Origin: Kiritimatiellia bacterium
GTDB taxonomy: Bacteria; Verrucomicrobiota; Kiritimatiellia; RFP12; UBA3636
Assembly: GCA_017476965.1 (NCBI GenBank)
Contig: JAFUXX010000062.1
Coordinates: 1-6,652 of the forward strand
Reading direction: 5' to 3'
Length of the DNA: 6,652 bases
Positions 1-5,053 of this stretch are shown here, piece after piece. Below the pieces are notes generated by a model that was not told the origin of the DNA, made no database searches, and saw only the letters and a list, made by a program, of their open reading frames with translations. The position numbers were made by a program, and so were the translations under genes. Positions within the stretch are counted from its first letter, which is position 1; each line of letters begins with the position of its first letter.

Positions 1-351
1 GGCGCCGTAGGCGGGCGGCGGCGTGGCGACGGGAGCCGCGGGAGCGGCCGCGGCGGGATAGCCCGCGGGAGCGGCGTCGGCGGCCTTTTCGACGCGCCAG
101 CCGGTCAAATCGATGTAGTGGCGTCCGTTGTATTCGCGGCCGCGGATGTCGAACGTGACCTTCACCGTTTCTCCGACGGCGATCGAATCGAGGAGGTGGG
201 TGCGGTCGCGGACGAAATTGAACGCGATGTCCTGCGGGAACCTGGGATCGTCGTCGATCACGACGAGCTCGCGCTTTTCGAACCCGCTGGCGAAAGTCTG
301 GACTTCGCCGATCTGCTTGACCTTGCCGGTCATTTCGAACGTCAGTGCCAT
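1..351 (-). CDS. DUF3127 domain protein (3' end cut by the window edge)
   Basis: Reading the minus strand from ATG at 351 gives 117 uninterrupted codons to the window edge, so the C-terminus is missing. The protein starts MALTFEMTGKVKQIGEVQTF and continues with a KRELVVIDDD strand, the segment VGETVKVTFDIRGREYNG, and then RHYIDLTGWRVEK at about residues 75-88. This order (G-K-V near the N-terminus, a K-R-E-hydrophobic strand, V-G-x-x-V-x-V-x-F-D-I-x-(G/S)-R-E-Y/F-N-G, then a W-x-V strand) is the DUF3127 pattern, a small OB-fold-like family of unknown function sometimes likened to single-stranded DNA binding proteins. After residue 88 comes a low-complexity Ala/Pro tail, as in the disordered C-termini of ssDNA-binding proteins. 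The start is supported by GGAG (complement of 360-363) 8 nt upstream. It faces away from cassette 1. Family assignment is from memory of the pattern; the biochemical role is unknown. Confidence 0.8.
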   Translation of the reverse strand, partial: MALTFEMTGKVKQIGEVQTFASGFEKRELVVIDDDPRFPQDIAFNFVRDRTHLLDSIAVGETVKVTFDIRGREYNGRHYIDLTGWRVEKAADAAPAGYPAAAAPAAPVATPPPAYGA

Positions 352-635
352 TTTGTATTCTCCGGTTTGAAACTGGCCCCGGGCGGAGCCTTCGTTCCTT
401 CGTTGTTTTTTTCGTTCAGTCGCGGCGGCCCGGACCACCGGCCCCCCGCGGCGCGTACGCCCGGGATTCTACCCGCACCTCCGCCCCCCGCGCAAGCCTT
501 TTTTTGCCCCGCGCCTCCCGCCCCGCTTTGCCTCCCGCCCGGCCCCGTCCGCGCCCCCTCGTCCCCGTCCTGCGCAGCGCCGGCAGCATCGCCTTGAGTC
601 TTGCAGGCGCTGTACCGTCCGCGCCCCCTTCGCGC
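352..635. other. C-rich intergenic spacer upstream of cassette 1; G-quadruplex-type runs on the minus strand
   Basis: I see no convincing gene here. The first bases hold the ribosome binding site of the minus-strand DUF3127 gene. From about 470 the plus strand is strongly C-rich; between 534 and 566 there are five runs of at least three C separated by 1, 2, 7 and 4 bases, so the minus strand fits the G3+N1-7 quadruplex pattern. Short direct repeats lie in it: 11 bp at 513-523 and 530-540, and 15 bp at 545-559 and 615-629. The frame of the downstream cassette is open back to a TGA at 368-370 but contains no ATG, GTG or TTG before 674 and no signal-peptide-like stretch. No plus-strand promoter was recognised. 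Confidence 0.6.
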
Positions 636-682
636 CTTGCGCATGCGCGGAGGAGGTCTACTCCTCCAACATCGTGGGGTAC
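636..682 (+). repeat. 47-bp cassette-head repeat, copy 1
   Basis: This 47-bp block is identical at 3434-3480 and 6606-6652, always on the plus strand. It consists of a 10-bp perfect palindrome GCGCATGCGC (639-648), then an inverted repeat GGAGGAG / CTCCTCC with loop GTCTA (649-667), then a tail to GGGGTAC. Read in the frame of the following ORF it encodes CACAEEVYSSNIVGY. Sequence identity stops abruptly on both sides. The alternative frame beginning at ATG 643 (MRGGGLLLQHRGV...) runs into a stop soon after in copy 1 and is not conserved downstream, so the CACAEEVYSSN frame is the meaningful one. Confidence 0.97.
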
Positions 683-1318
683 ACGAAAGTCTCATTAGAG
701 GCCAACGAATTCGCACTGTGCGGAACGCAATTCTTTGAAATAGGTGGCGATGTAATTGATATCCAAGACATCGTTACGGGCGGAGTCGAGGATGGTGATA
801 GCATCCAATTTTTCAATGGGTCGGATTACGATGTGTACACCTACGCACTCGAGACTTACGACGAAACGTACGAAGAGGATTTCGGCCCGGGTTGGAACTC
901 TGACGAAACTGGCTTGCGCGCTGAACTGTCCGTTGAACCCGGTTCGGCATTTTGGTTTGTTTCCCCATCGACGAAATCTGCAGTGTTTGCAGGTGAAGTA
1001 AAGACAGATGCTTCAGTTGCTGTTTCTGGTTCAGGATCGTTCCAGTTGGTGAACGTGCCAATTCCCGCTGCCGTTGATTTGCAGGACCTAAATTTTGATG
1101 GAATTCAAGACGGAGACGTTATCGAGTTTTACGACCCAGCATTGAGAACTTACGACGTGTACACCTACGCACTCGAGACTTACGACGAAACGTACGAAGA
1201 GGATTTCGGCCCGGGTTGGAACTCTGACGAAACTGGCTTGCGCGCTGAAAAAACAGTCGAAGTCGGCGAAGGTTTTTGGATTTCGGCTGCAGCCTCTGAA
1301 GTCCTAATTTCTCTCTGA
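638..1318 (+). CDS. Headless acidic duplicated-domain protein, cassette 1 (no start codon or signal peptide)
   Basis: About 226 residues from the repeat to TGA at 1316-1318. I do not recognise a named family. The first residues, CACA|EEVYSSNIVGY, look like a signal peptidase I site (A-C-A then E) plus the start of a mature secreted protein. The body is very acidic and has two units with a 108-residue period. Each holds an E/Q-DGD-x-I-x-F-F/Y strand, then YDVYTYALETYDETYEED and FGPGWNSDETGL, then a V-E-x-G-x-x-FW-(V/I)-S segment, suggesting a beta-sandwich-like repeat. No ATG, GTG or TTG precedes GTG 674 back to the in-frame stop at 368, and GTG 674 has no ribosome binding site at proper spacing and would remove the conserved EEVYSSN residues. 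I infer a donor cassette completed by a promoter and signal peptide from elsewhere. A decayed gene is the alternative, but the intact frame argues against it. The PEP-CTERM gene follows after 32 bp. Confidence 0.6.
   Translation, partial: CACAEEVYSSNIVGYTKVSLEANEFALCGTQFFEIGGDVIDIQDIVTGGVEDGDSIQFFNGSDYDVYTYALETYDETYEEDFGPGWNSDETGLRAELSVEPGSAFWFVSPSTKSAVFAGEVKTDASVAVSGSGSFQLVNVPIPAAVDLQDLNFDGIQDGDVIEFYDPALRTYDVYTYALETYDETYEEDFGPGWNSDETGLRAEKTVEVGEGFWISAAASEVLISL
826..925 (+). repeat. 100-bp internal direct repeat of cassette 1, unit A
   Basis: This stretch matches 1150-1249 at 99 of 100 bases; the only difference is T832 against C1156. From 833 the identity is perfect for 93 bp. It encodes YDVYTYALETYDETYEED followed by FGPGWNSDETGLRAE. 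The surrounding parts of the two protein units differ strongly, so identity is confined to this core. Confidence 0.97.
1150..1249 (+). repeat. 100-bp internal direct repeat of cassette 1, unit B
   Basis: Second copy of the 826-925 block, offset by 324 bp (exactly 108 codons), so the frame is kept. Only one synonymous change (GAT to GAC) separates the copies. Confidence 0.97.
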
Positions 1319-1350
1319 AACATTTACCGCGCAAGCGATAATCCGGAAAA

Positions 1351-1938
1351 ATGAAAATGAAAAAAATCCGCACACTTCTCTGCCTCGCGGCACTCTCAGT
1401 CGTATCGGCCCATGGGGCCTCGGTTCTGTGGGCTCTTGGTGCAGGCGGTCTCAAGACCGTGGGCGCTTTGGATCCGTCAACTGGATCTTATTCCGATGGA
1501 AGTGCAAATTTGAGCAATGCGACTTTGTATTTCCTTCTCGGAAGTACATCAACTGCTGATGTCAAAAAAGCTTTTGGCGACAAAGGCCTTGATGTCAGCA
1601 GTCTTGAAGGGCTCAAACTTCTTGATACCGCATCTTCCAATGCAGGTGGGGCCAAAGCAGCCGGGTCTACGCCTGTTTCCGATGACGCGATTTCAACTGG
1701 CAAGAACGCCTTTTCCGTCATCGCCGTTACCTCGGTCGACAGCACGTATTTCTTCAAACTTTTGTCCGGAGAACAATCTGGATACGATCCGTCTGCGGTG
1801 CCGGCTCAACCTAAAACTACGATGAACTTTTCGGCTAATACCGTCAAAGGCGTTGCTTGGACCGCCGTTCCGGAACCCGCGACCGCGGCGCTGGCCCTGC
1901 TCGGCCTCGGTCTCATGATCAAGCGCCGCAAGGCGTAA
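1351..1938 (+). CDS. Small secreted PEP-CTERM protein, cassette 1
   Basis: 195 residues with the standard parts of an exosortase substrate. Residues 1-23 form a signal peptide: MKMKKIR, a hydrophobic core LLCLAALSVV and a small-residue cleavage region SAHGA. The middle is low-complexity, rich in Ser, Gly, Ala and Thr, with a few beta-like stretches such as ATLYFLLG and AFSVIAVTSV. The tail is VPEPATAALALLGLGL followed by MIKRRKA: the PEP motif, a single hydrophobic helix and a basic end. By family knowledge this tail is recognised by a membrane exosortase and the protein goes to the surface or an extracellular matrix; no exosortase is in this window. The start could be 1351 or 1357, since both codons are ATG (MKMKK); the site upstream is weak and A-rich (GGAAAA). 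It lies 32 bp after the cassette 1 ORF, suggesting cotranscription, and is followed by a strong terminator. Its middle is unrelated to the counterpart in cassette 2. Confidence 0.9.
   Translation: MKMKKIRTLLCLAALSVVSAHGASVLWALGAGGLKTVGALDPSTGSYSDGSANLSNATLYFLLGSTSTADVKKAFGDKGLDVSSLEGLKLLDTASSNAGGAKAAGSTPVSDDAISTGKNAFSVIAVTSVDSTYFFKLLSGEQSGYDPSAVPAQPKTTMNFSANTVKGVAWTAVPEPATAALALLGLGLMIKRRKA
1894..1938 (+). repeat. 45-bp identical 3' end of PEP-CTERM genes, copy 1
   Basis: The last 45 bp of this gene, stop codon included, are identical to 4661-4705 and encode ALLGLGLMIKRRKA. Just upstream the two genes still encode the same residues (TAVPEPATAAL) but with several synonymous changes, so the nucleotide identity of the last block exceeds what protein conservation alone requires. 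Confidence 0.95.
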
Positions 1939-1966
1939 GACAAGCTCGAAACAGCAAGCAAACAAA

Positions 1967-2000
1967 GCGACCGCCGGGGTTTCCCGGCGGTCGTTGTTTT
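1967..2000 (+). terminator. Rho-independent terminator after cassette 1 (probably bidirectional)
   Basis: Perfect 11-bp stem CGACCGCCGGG (1968-1978) / CCCGGCGGTCG (1983-1993) with loop GTTT, followed by TTGTTTT. On the minus strand the same hairpin is followed by CTTTGTTTG, so it may also end transcription of the ATPase gene that converges on it. Confidence 0.9.
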
Positions 2001-2070
2001 GCAGGGGCGAATGCTGTGCTTTCTCGCCGTACTGCAGGAGAGATATGCGTAGTCCGAAGGCGTGGCGGAT

Positions 2071-3243
2071 TCAAATGCCACCCGTTACGAAATCTACGTA
2101 ATTGTCGCGGGATATGCACGTCCAAGAGGCTTCCGGGTACGCCTCGGCGAATGCCTTCGGAACGGTGTCGCGTTTGGCTTTTTGCGGGTTCCATTTGAAT
2201 TCGTATGCCGCCAGCCCTTTTTCGGCGGATTCTTCGACATAATCGATTTCCCTGGATTCCGATCCTTTCGTACGCCAAAAATACGATTGGACGTCCCTCT
2301 CGCGCAAGGCGTTGTTTTTCATGCGCTCGGAAATCAGGTAGTTTTCGAAAAGATGGCCGGCGTCCGTCCGCGAATCAAGCGGCAGGAAATTGCCGATCAA
2401 GGCATTCCGGATGCCGGTGTCGTGGAAATATATTTTTTTGGATTTCTTGAGCTCGCGGCGCAGGTTGCGCGAATATGCCGGCAACCGGAAGACGACGAAC
2501 GCTTTTTCGAGCCGGTCGACATACTCGAGCACCGTTTCGTTGTCCATCCCGCACGTTTCTCCTAGCTCGTTGTACGAAACCTCGTTCCCGAGCTGGAGCG
2601 CAAGCGCTTTCGCGAGACGGCCGAGCCTGTCAGAGTTTTTCAGCGACTCCCATTTGAGAACGTCTTTGAAGAGATAGGCCGAGCAAAGGCTCTTCAGGGC
2701 CCGTCTGCGTCGTTGGTCCGACGGCGCAACGACAATGTCGGGATAGGAACCGTAGACGAGCCGGGTTTCCAGCATGTTGCGCTCGGTCACCGGATTTGCG
2801 CATCTGGCCAGCTCCCCGAAAGAAAGCGCCGGAAGGACGTATGCTTCCATGCGCCCGGTCAGAGGTTCGCCAAGTTCTTCCGACAGGGAAAACGAAGAGG
2901 AGCCGGTCGCGACGACCCTTGTGTCCGGCAGGCGGTCGTGGATTATTTTGAGCGTGAGCCCGATGTCGAGAATCTTCTGCGCCTCGTCGACAAACAGCGT
3001 TTTCGCTTCCCCGAGGATGCTTTTCGCTTTTTCCGGCGTCATCGTTTCGTGGGCCAGTAGCGAACGGTCGGAAATAATGTCTCCGGAGAGTTCGACGACT
3101 CCGTCTTTGCTTATGTCCGGCGACGATAGCAAATGCTCGACAATCGTGGTTTTTCCGGTCTGCCGGGAACCGTAAAGAACCAAAACCTTGTTTCCCTGCA
3201 ACACCGAGGCGAGAACGGATTCCAAATCGCGGTTGATGTACAT
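2071..3243 (-). CDS. AAA-family ATPase with DUF4143 C-terminal domain
   Basis: 390 residues starting MYINRDLESVLASVL at ATG 3243. The start is fixed by AGGAG (complement of 3250-3254) 6 nt upstream and a promoter just before it; the open frame further upstream is not coding. Walker A is GSRQTGKTT (residues 25-33), Walker B TLFVDEAQ (82-89), a sensor-like segment VVATGSSSFSL lies near 110-120, and GRMEAY follows near 130. The C-terminal half has a winged-helix-like stretch (SYNELGETCGMDNETVLEYV) and a PD-(D/E)xK-like core: FENYLISE (from 299), REID (331-334), YEFKW (347-351). This is the common ATP-binding AAA_14/DUF4143 protein, abundant in gut Bacteroidota and Verrucomicrobiota, often in accessory regions and of unsettled function; defence or toxin-like roles have been guessed. 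It converges on cassette 1 and diverges from cassette 2. The reading frame appears intact. Confidence 0.92.
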   Translation of the reverse strand: MYINRDLESVLASVLQGNKVLVLYGSRQTGKTTIVEHLLSSPDISKDGVVELSGDIISDRSLLAHETMTPEKAKSILGEAKTLFVDEAQKILDIGLTLKIIHDRLPDTRVVATGSSSFSLSEELGEPLTGRMEAYVLPALSFGELARCANPVTERNMLETRLVYGSYPDIVVAPSDQRRRRALKSLCSAYLFKDVLKWESLKNSDRLGRLAKALALQLGNEVSYNELGETCGMDNETVLEYVDRLEKAFVVFRLPAYSRNLRRELKKSKKIYFHDTGIRNALIGNFLPLDSRTDAGHLFENYLISERMKNNALRERDVQSYFWRTKGSESREIDYVEESAEKGLAAYEFKWNPQKAKRDTVPKAFAEAYPEASWTCISRDNYVDFVTGGI

Positions 3244-3265
3244 TTGTCGCTCCTGTTGTCGTTGA

Positions 3266-3293
3266 ATTATATCTGTCAATATCGCGGTGTCAA
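3266..3293 (-). promoter_or_regulatory. Sigma70-type promoter of the AAA/DUF4143 gene
   Basis: On the minus strand, TTGACA (3288-3293) and TATAAT (3266-3271) are both perfect consensus boxes, separated by 16 bp. Transcription would start near 3259, giving a leader of roughly 16 nt that includes the AGGAG site. It points away from cassette 2. Confidence 0.9.
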
Positions 3294-3433
3294 TCGCAAA
3301 AAGTCTGAACTTTACGCGATTATATTCTTGTCGAAATCTTGCCGCCAATTGCAAAATCCAACACCTCCTTACAGCGCCAGGCTCGCCTGCGCGCGAAAGA
3401 ATCCGGCTGATGGGCGGACACCCGACAGCCCCA
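3294..3433. other. Spacer between the ATPase promoter and cassette 2; no plus-strand start signals found
   Basis: The 140 bp separate a minus-strand promoter from the plus-strand cassette. I see no plus-strand sigma70 promoter, no ribosome binding site and no signal-peptide coding sequence. The cassette frame is open through here and into the antisense of the ATPase, with TTG codons at 3328 and 3349, but the encoded peptide is polar and Cys/Arg/Pro-rich instead of a signal peptide. Confidence 0.5.
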
Positions 3434-3480
3434 CTTGCGCATGCGCGGAGGAGGTCTACTCCTCCAACATCGTGGGGTAC
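3434..3480 (+). repeat. 47-bp cassette-head repeat, copy 2
   Basis: Identical to 636-682 and 6606-6652; with copy 3 the identity extends two bases further left (from 3432). The palindrome GCGCATGCGC is at 3437-3446 and the GGAGGAG / CTCCTCC hairpin at 3447-3465. The next base differs from copy 1 (G3481 against A683), so identity ends sharply although the protein similarity of the cassettes continues. Confidence 0.97.
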
Positions 3481-4131
3481 GAAAAGGTCGCGCTGCCGTC
3501 CAATGCGTACTACCTTTCCGGTGTCCAATTCGTGAAAGTCGGTGGCGAGGCCGCGACTCTCAACGACCTGTTCCCGGCCGCCGACATTCCGTACGGCACG
3601 GAAGTGCTCACCCTCAACGAACAGGGGCAGTACGATTCGTTTACATACCTTGAAGAGGCTTACGATGCTGAAATTGACGACTTTGTCACCGGTTGGGGAG
3701 ACGGTTTTGAAGAGATTGACACAACCGGGCTCGCGCCCGGAGTAGGCATCTGGGTAAAAGCTCCTGAAAACTGCGATTTGACCCAGGTCGGAGAAGTCGT
3801 ATCTTCCGATTCCGTCACAATTAACGTTCCTGCAGGGGCTTATACGATGATTGCCAATCCGTTCCCTGCCGGATTCAACCCCAACAAGGTTGTATGGAGC
3901 GATAATCTTCCGTTCGAAACGGAAATTCTAACGCTCAACGAACAGGGCCAGTACGATTCGTTTACGTACCTCGAAGAAGCTTACGACGCCGTTCTTGATG
4001 ACTTTGTCACCGGGTGGGGCGATGGTTTTGAAGAGATTGTCGCCGAAGACATTGCTACGAATGGTCAAGGGCTTTGGATTAAAGCTCCAGAAGCAATCAC
4101 TCTCACGATTTCCAAGTCCTCCGCAGAATAA
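3436..4131 (+). CDS. Headless acidic duplicated-domain protein, cassette 2 (no signal peptide)
   Basis: About 231 residues from the repeat to TAA 4129-4131. It is a distant paralogue of the cassette 1 protein: after the shared CACAEEVYSSNIVGY come EKVALPSNAYYLSGVQF and VKVGGE, aligning with TKVSLEANEFALCGTQF and FEIGGD of cassette 1. Two units with a 107-residue period follow, each with an E-(V/I)-L-TLNEQGQYDSFTYLEEAYDA strand region, DDFVTGWGDGFEEI and a G-(I/L)-W-(V/I)-KAPE segment; IANPFPAGF opens the second unit. No Pfam family comes to mind; the composition suggests an acidic secreted beta-rich protein. The frame is formally open back to ATG 3133, but that start lies antisense within the ATPase gene and gives no signal peptide. 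GTG 3472 lacks a ribosome binding site. I therefore treat the ORF as starting at the repeat without its own head. A PEP-CTERM gene follows 49 bp downstream, as in cassette 1. Confidence 0.62.
   Translation, partial: CACAEEVYSSNIVGYEKVALPSNAYYLSGVQFVKVGGEAATLNDLFPAADIPYGTEVLTLNEQGQYDSFTYLEEAYDAEIDDFVTGWGDGFEEIDTTGLAPGVGIWVKAPENCDLTQVGEVVSSDSVTINVPAGAYTMIANPFPAGFNPNKVVWSDNLPFETEILTLNEQGQYDSFTYLEEAYDAVLDDFVTGWGDGFEEIVAEDIATNGQGLWIKAPEAITLTISKSSAE
3613..3717 (+). repeat. Internal direct repeat of cassette 2, unit A
   Basis: This 105-bp stretch aligns without gaps to 3934-4038, offset 321 bp (107 codons). I count 13 base differences; all but those in two adjacent codons are synonymous. Only AE-I against AV-L changes at the protein level. 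Confidence 0.9.
3934..4038 (+). repeat. Internal direct repeat of cassette 2, unit B
   Basis: Second copy of the 3613-3717 block. It sits at the same place in the domain as the repeat of cassette 1 (YD-x-(Y/F)TY-x-E-x-YD), so the doubled unit is a shared architectural element, but the copies here have drifted by synonymous substitution. Confidence 0.9.
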
Positions 4132-4137
4132 GCGGAG
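4119..4137 (+). other. Small hairpin spanning the stop codon of cassette 2
   Basis: CTCCGC (4119-4124) and GCGGAG (4132-4137) can pair with a 7-base loop holding most of the TAA stop. There is no T run, so it is not a terminator; it could stabilise or separate the two cistrons, or be chance. Confidence 0.35.
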
Positions 4138-4180
4138 CACAAGGAATCCAAGTCTCCAGAAACACAAAATCTGAAAAGAA

Positions 4181-4705
4181 ATGAAAAAAATTCTCTCGTT
4201 CTTCGCCCTCGCGGCGCTTGTCGGCGCAGCGTCGGCCGCATCTCTCAAATGGGATTTGAAAGGAAGTGCATTTGGTACTTCTGACGGATCCGCAACTCGC
4301 GCTTATGGTTATTATGTGGCCGTCGTCTCCGAAAGCGATTTGAGCGCCGCCATTGCTGCAGTTGGCGATGAGTCCGCATTTTCGGCATTTGTCAAAGACG
4401 GCGGAAGCGCTACGACATCACGTACAGGAGCCGCTAGCGGAACGATTGTTGTTGCTGAAGATTCTGGCACGTCGCTTTCATATGTACTGTTTGCATTCGA
4501 CGCGAGCACTGTCGGCGACGCGAGCAACTACATTGTTTCCGCCGCCCAGACGGGTATTGCCTATGAACCTCCGGCAACTCCGACCGCAGCCACGTTCAAC
4601 GCGCAGTCGTTCTCTGGCTCGACTTGGACCGCCGTCCCGGAACCTGCTACTGCGGCTCTCGCCCTGCTCGGCCTCGGTCTCATGATCAAGCGCCGCAAGG
4701 CGTAA
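4181..4705 (+). CDS. Small secreted PEP-CTERM protein, cassette 2
   Basis: 174 residues. The signal peptide is MKKILSFFALAALVGAASA, with cleavage likely at A-S-A|A around residue 19. The mature part begins ASLKWDLKGSAFG and is Ser/Ala/Gly/Thr-rich with two strand-like stretches (YGYYVAVVS, LSYVLFAFDAS). The tail is VPEPATAALALLGLGL then MIKRRKA, the exosortase sorting signal. Compared with the cassette 1 counterpart, the start of the mature protein (a short hydrophobic stretch around a W, SVLWAL against SLKWDL) and the tail are similar, while the middle does not align by eye. The start is the only reasonable one; the region upstream (GAAAAGAA) is A-rich with a weak Shine-Dalgarno. It is probably translated from the same message as the cassette 2 ORF if that is ever transcribed, or from a promoter I could not identify. 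Two hairpins follow. Confidence 0.9.
   Translation: MKKILSFFALAALVGAASAASLKWDLKGSAFGTSDGSATRAYGYYVAVVSESDLSAAIAAVGDESAFSAFVKDGGSATTSRTGAASGTIVVAEDSGTSLSYVLFAFDASTVGDASNYIVSAAQTGIAYEPPATPTAATFNAQSFSGSTWTAVPEPATAALALLGLGLMIKRRKA
4661..4705 (+). repeat. 45-bp identical 3' end of PEP-CTERM genes, copy 2
   Basis: Identical to 1894-1938 through the TAA stop. The base before it differs (C4660 against G1893), and the sequences after the stop codons are unrelated. Confidence 0.95.
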
Positions 4706-4714
4706 AAGAAAAGC

Positions 4715-4743
4715 GAACGTCGGTGGCATGATGCCGCCGGTTC
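4715..4743 (+). other. Imperfect hairpin between the PEP-CTERM gene and its terminator
   Basis: GAAC (4715-4718) pairs with GTTC (4740-4743), and CGGTGGC (4721-4727) pairs with GCCGCCG (4733-4739), including one T-G pair, with loop ATGAT and a two-base bulge. No T run follows, so on its own it is a weak terminator; it may protect the 3' end of the message or act together with the next hairpin. Confidence 0.45.
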
Positions 4744-4751
4744 GAGGAAAG

Positions 4752-4786
4752 CGCGCCCGTGCCGATTGGCACGGGCGCGTTATTGT
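4752..4786 (+). terminator. Rho-independent terminator after cassette 2
   Basis: Perfect 12-bp stem CGCGCCCGTGCC (4752-4763) / GGCACGGGCGCG (4768-4779) with loop GATT, followed by TTATTGT. On the minus strand the hairpin is followed by CTTTCC, a poor T tract, so it mainly serves the plus strand. Confidence 0.8.
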
Positions 4787-5053
4787 ACGGCGAAGCCTTT
4801 TCCTCGCAATAGAGGAATTCGTCGAGGGCTAATTCTCTTTTTTCCGGGCTTGCAGTTGACGTTTTCCCGAAAACGGAACATATCAGGTAACATTCCGCGT
4901 TGGGCGGCAAAGGCCGTCGAACACGCACTGTCCGTGAGGCTCGTCCTCTACATTGCCGGTGGAAAGACGACGTTTCTCGCTACGGAAGCGTGACGAATCG
5001 GCCCTGGCGACGCCGTGGAGAAACAGCAGGCTGAATACTTGCGCGCCGCCGAT
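4787..5053. other. Intergenic region between cassette 2 and the toxin gene
   Basis: I see no supportable gene. On the plus strand TTGACG (4856-4861) and a poor -10 (about 4878-4884) flank an inverted repeat CGTTTT / AAAACG (4860-4865 and 4870-4875), which could be a regulated promoter, but nothing obvious lies downstream except the antisense of the toxin gene. No terminator for the minus-strand toxin operon was recognised here. Confidence 0.3.

Noticed and set aside
118..597. Plus-strand ORFs over 118-698.
   Set aside because: They are antisense to the DUF3127 frame or lie in the C-rich tract, with Pro-rich translations typical of non-coding GC-rich DNA.
636..682. The repeat as a transposon end, CRISPR repeat or dif site.
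   Set aside because: Copies are all direct and about 3 kb apart, with no transposase, spacer regularity or target duplications. The coding frame through the repeat explains its position better.
674..1318. Conventional gene starting at GTG 674 (and GTG 3472 for cassette 2).
   Set aside because: No ribosome binding site at normal spacing: GGAGGAGG ends 17 nt upstream and is paired in the hairpin. This start would also discard the conserved EEVYSSN residues. Kept as an alternative only.
3362..3371. CACCTCCTTA on the plus strand, matching the 3' end of 16S rRNA (and, on the minus strand, an ideal Shine-Dalgarno TAAGGAGGTG).
   Set aside because: No further 16S similarity surrounds it, and on the minus strand only a 13-codon frame from TTG follows. 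Probably chance.
3133..4131. Long ORF from ATG 3133 running through cassette 2.
   Set aside because: Its first third is antisense to the well-supported ATPase gene and its promoter, and encodes no signal peptide.
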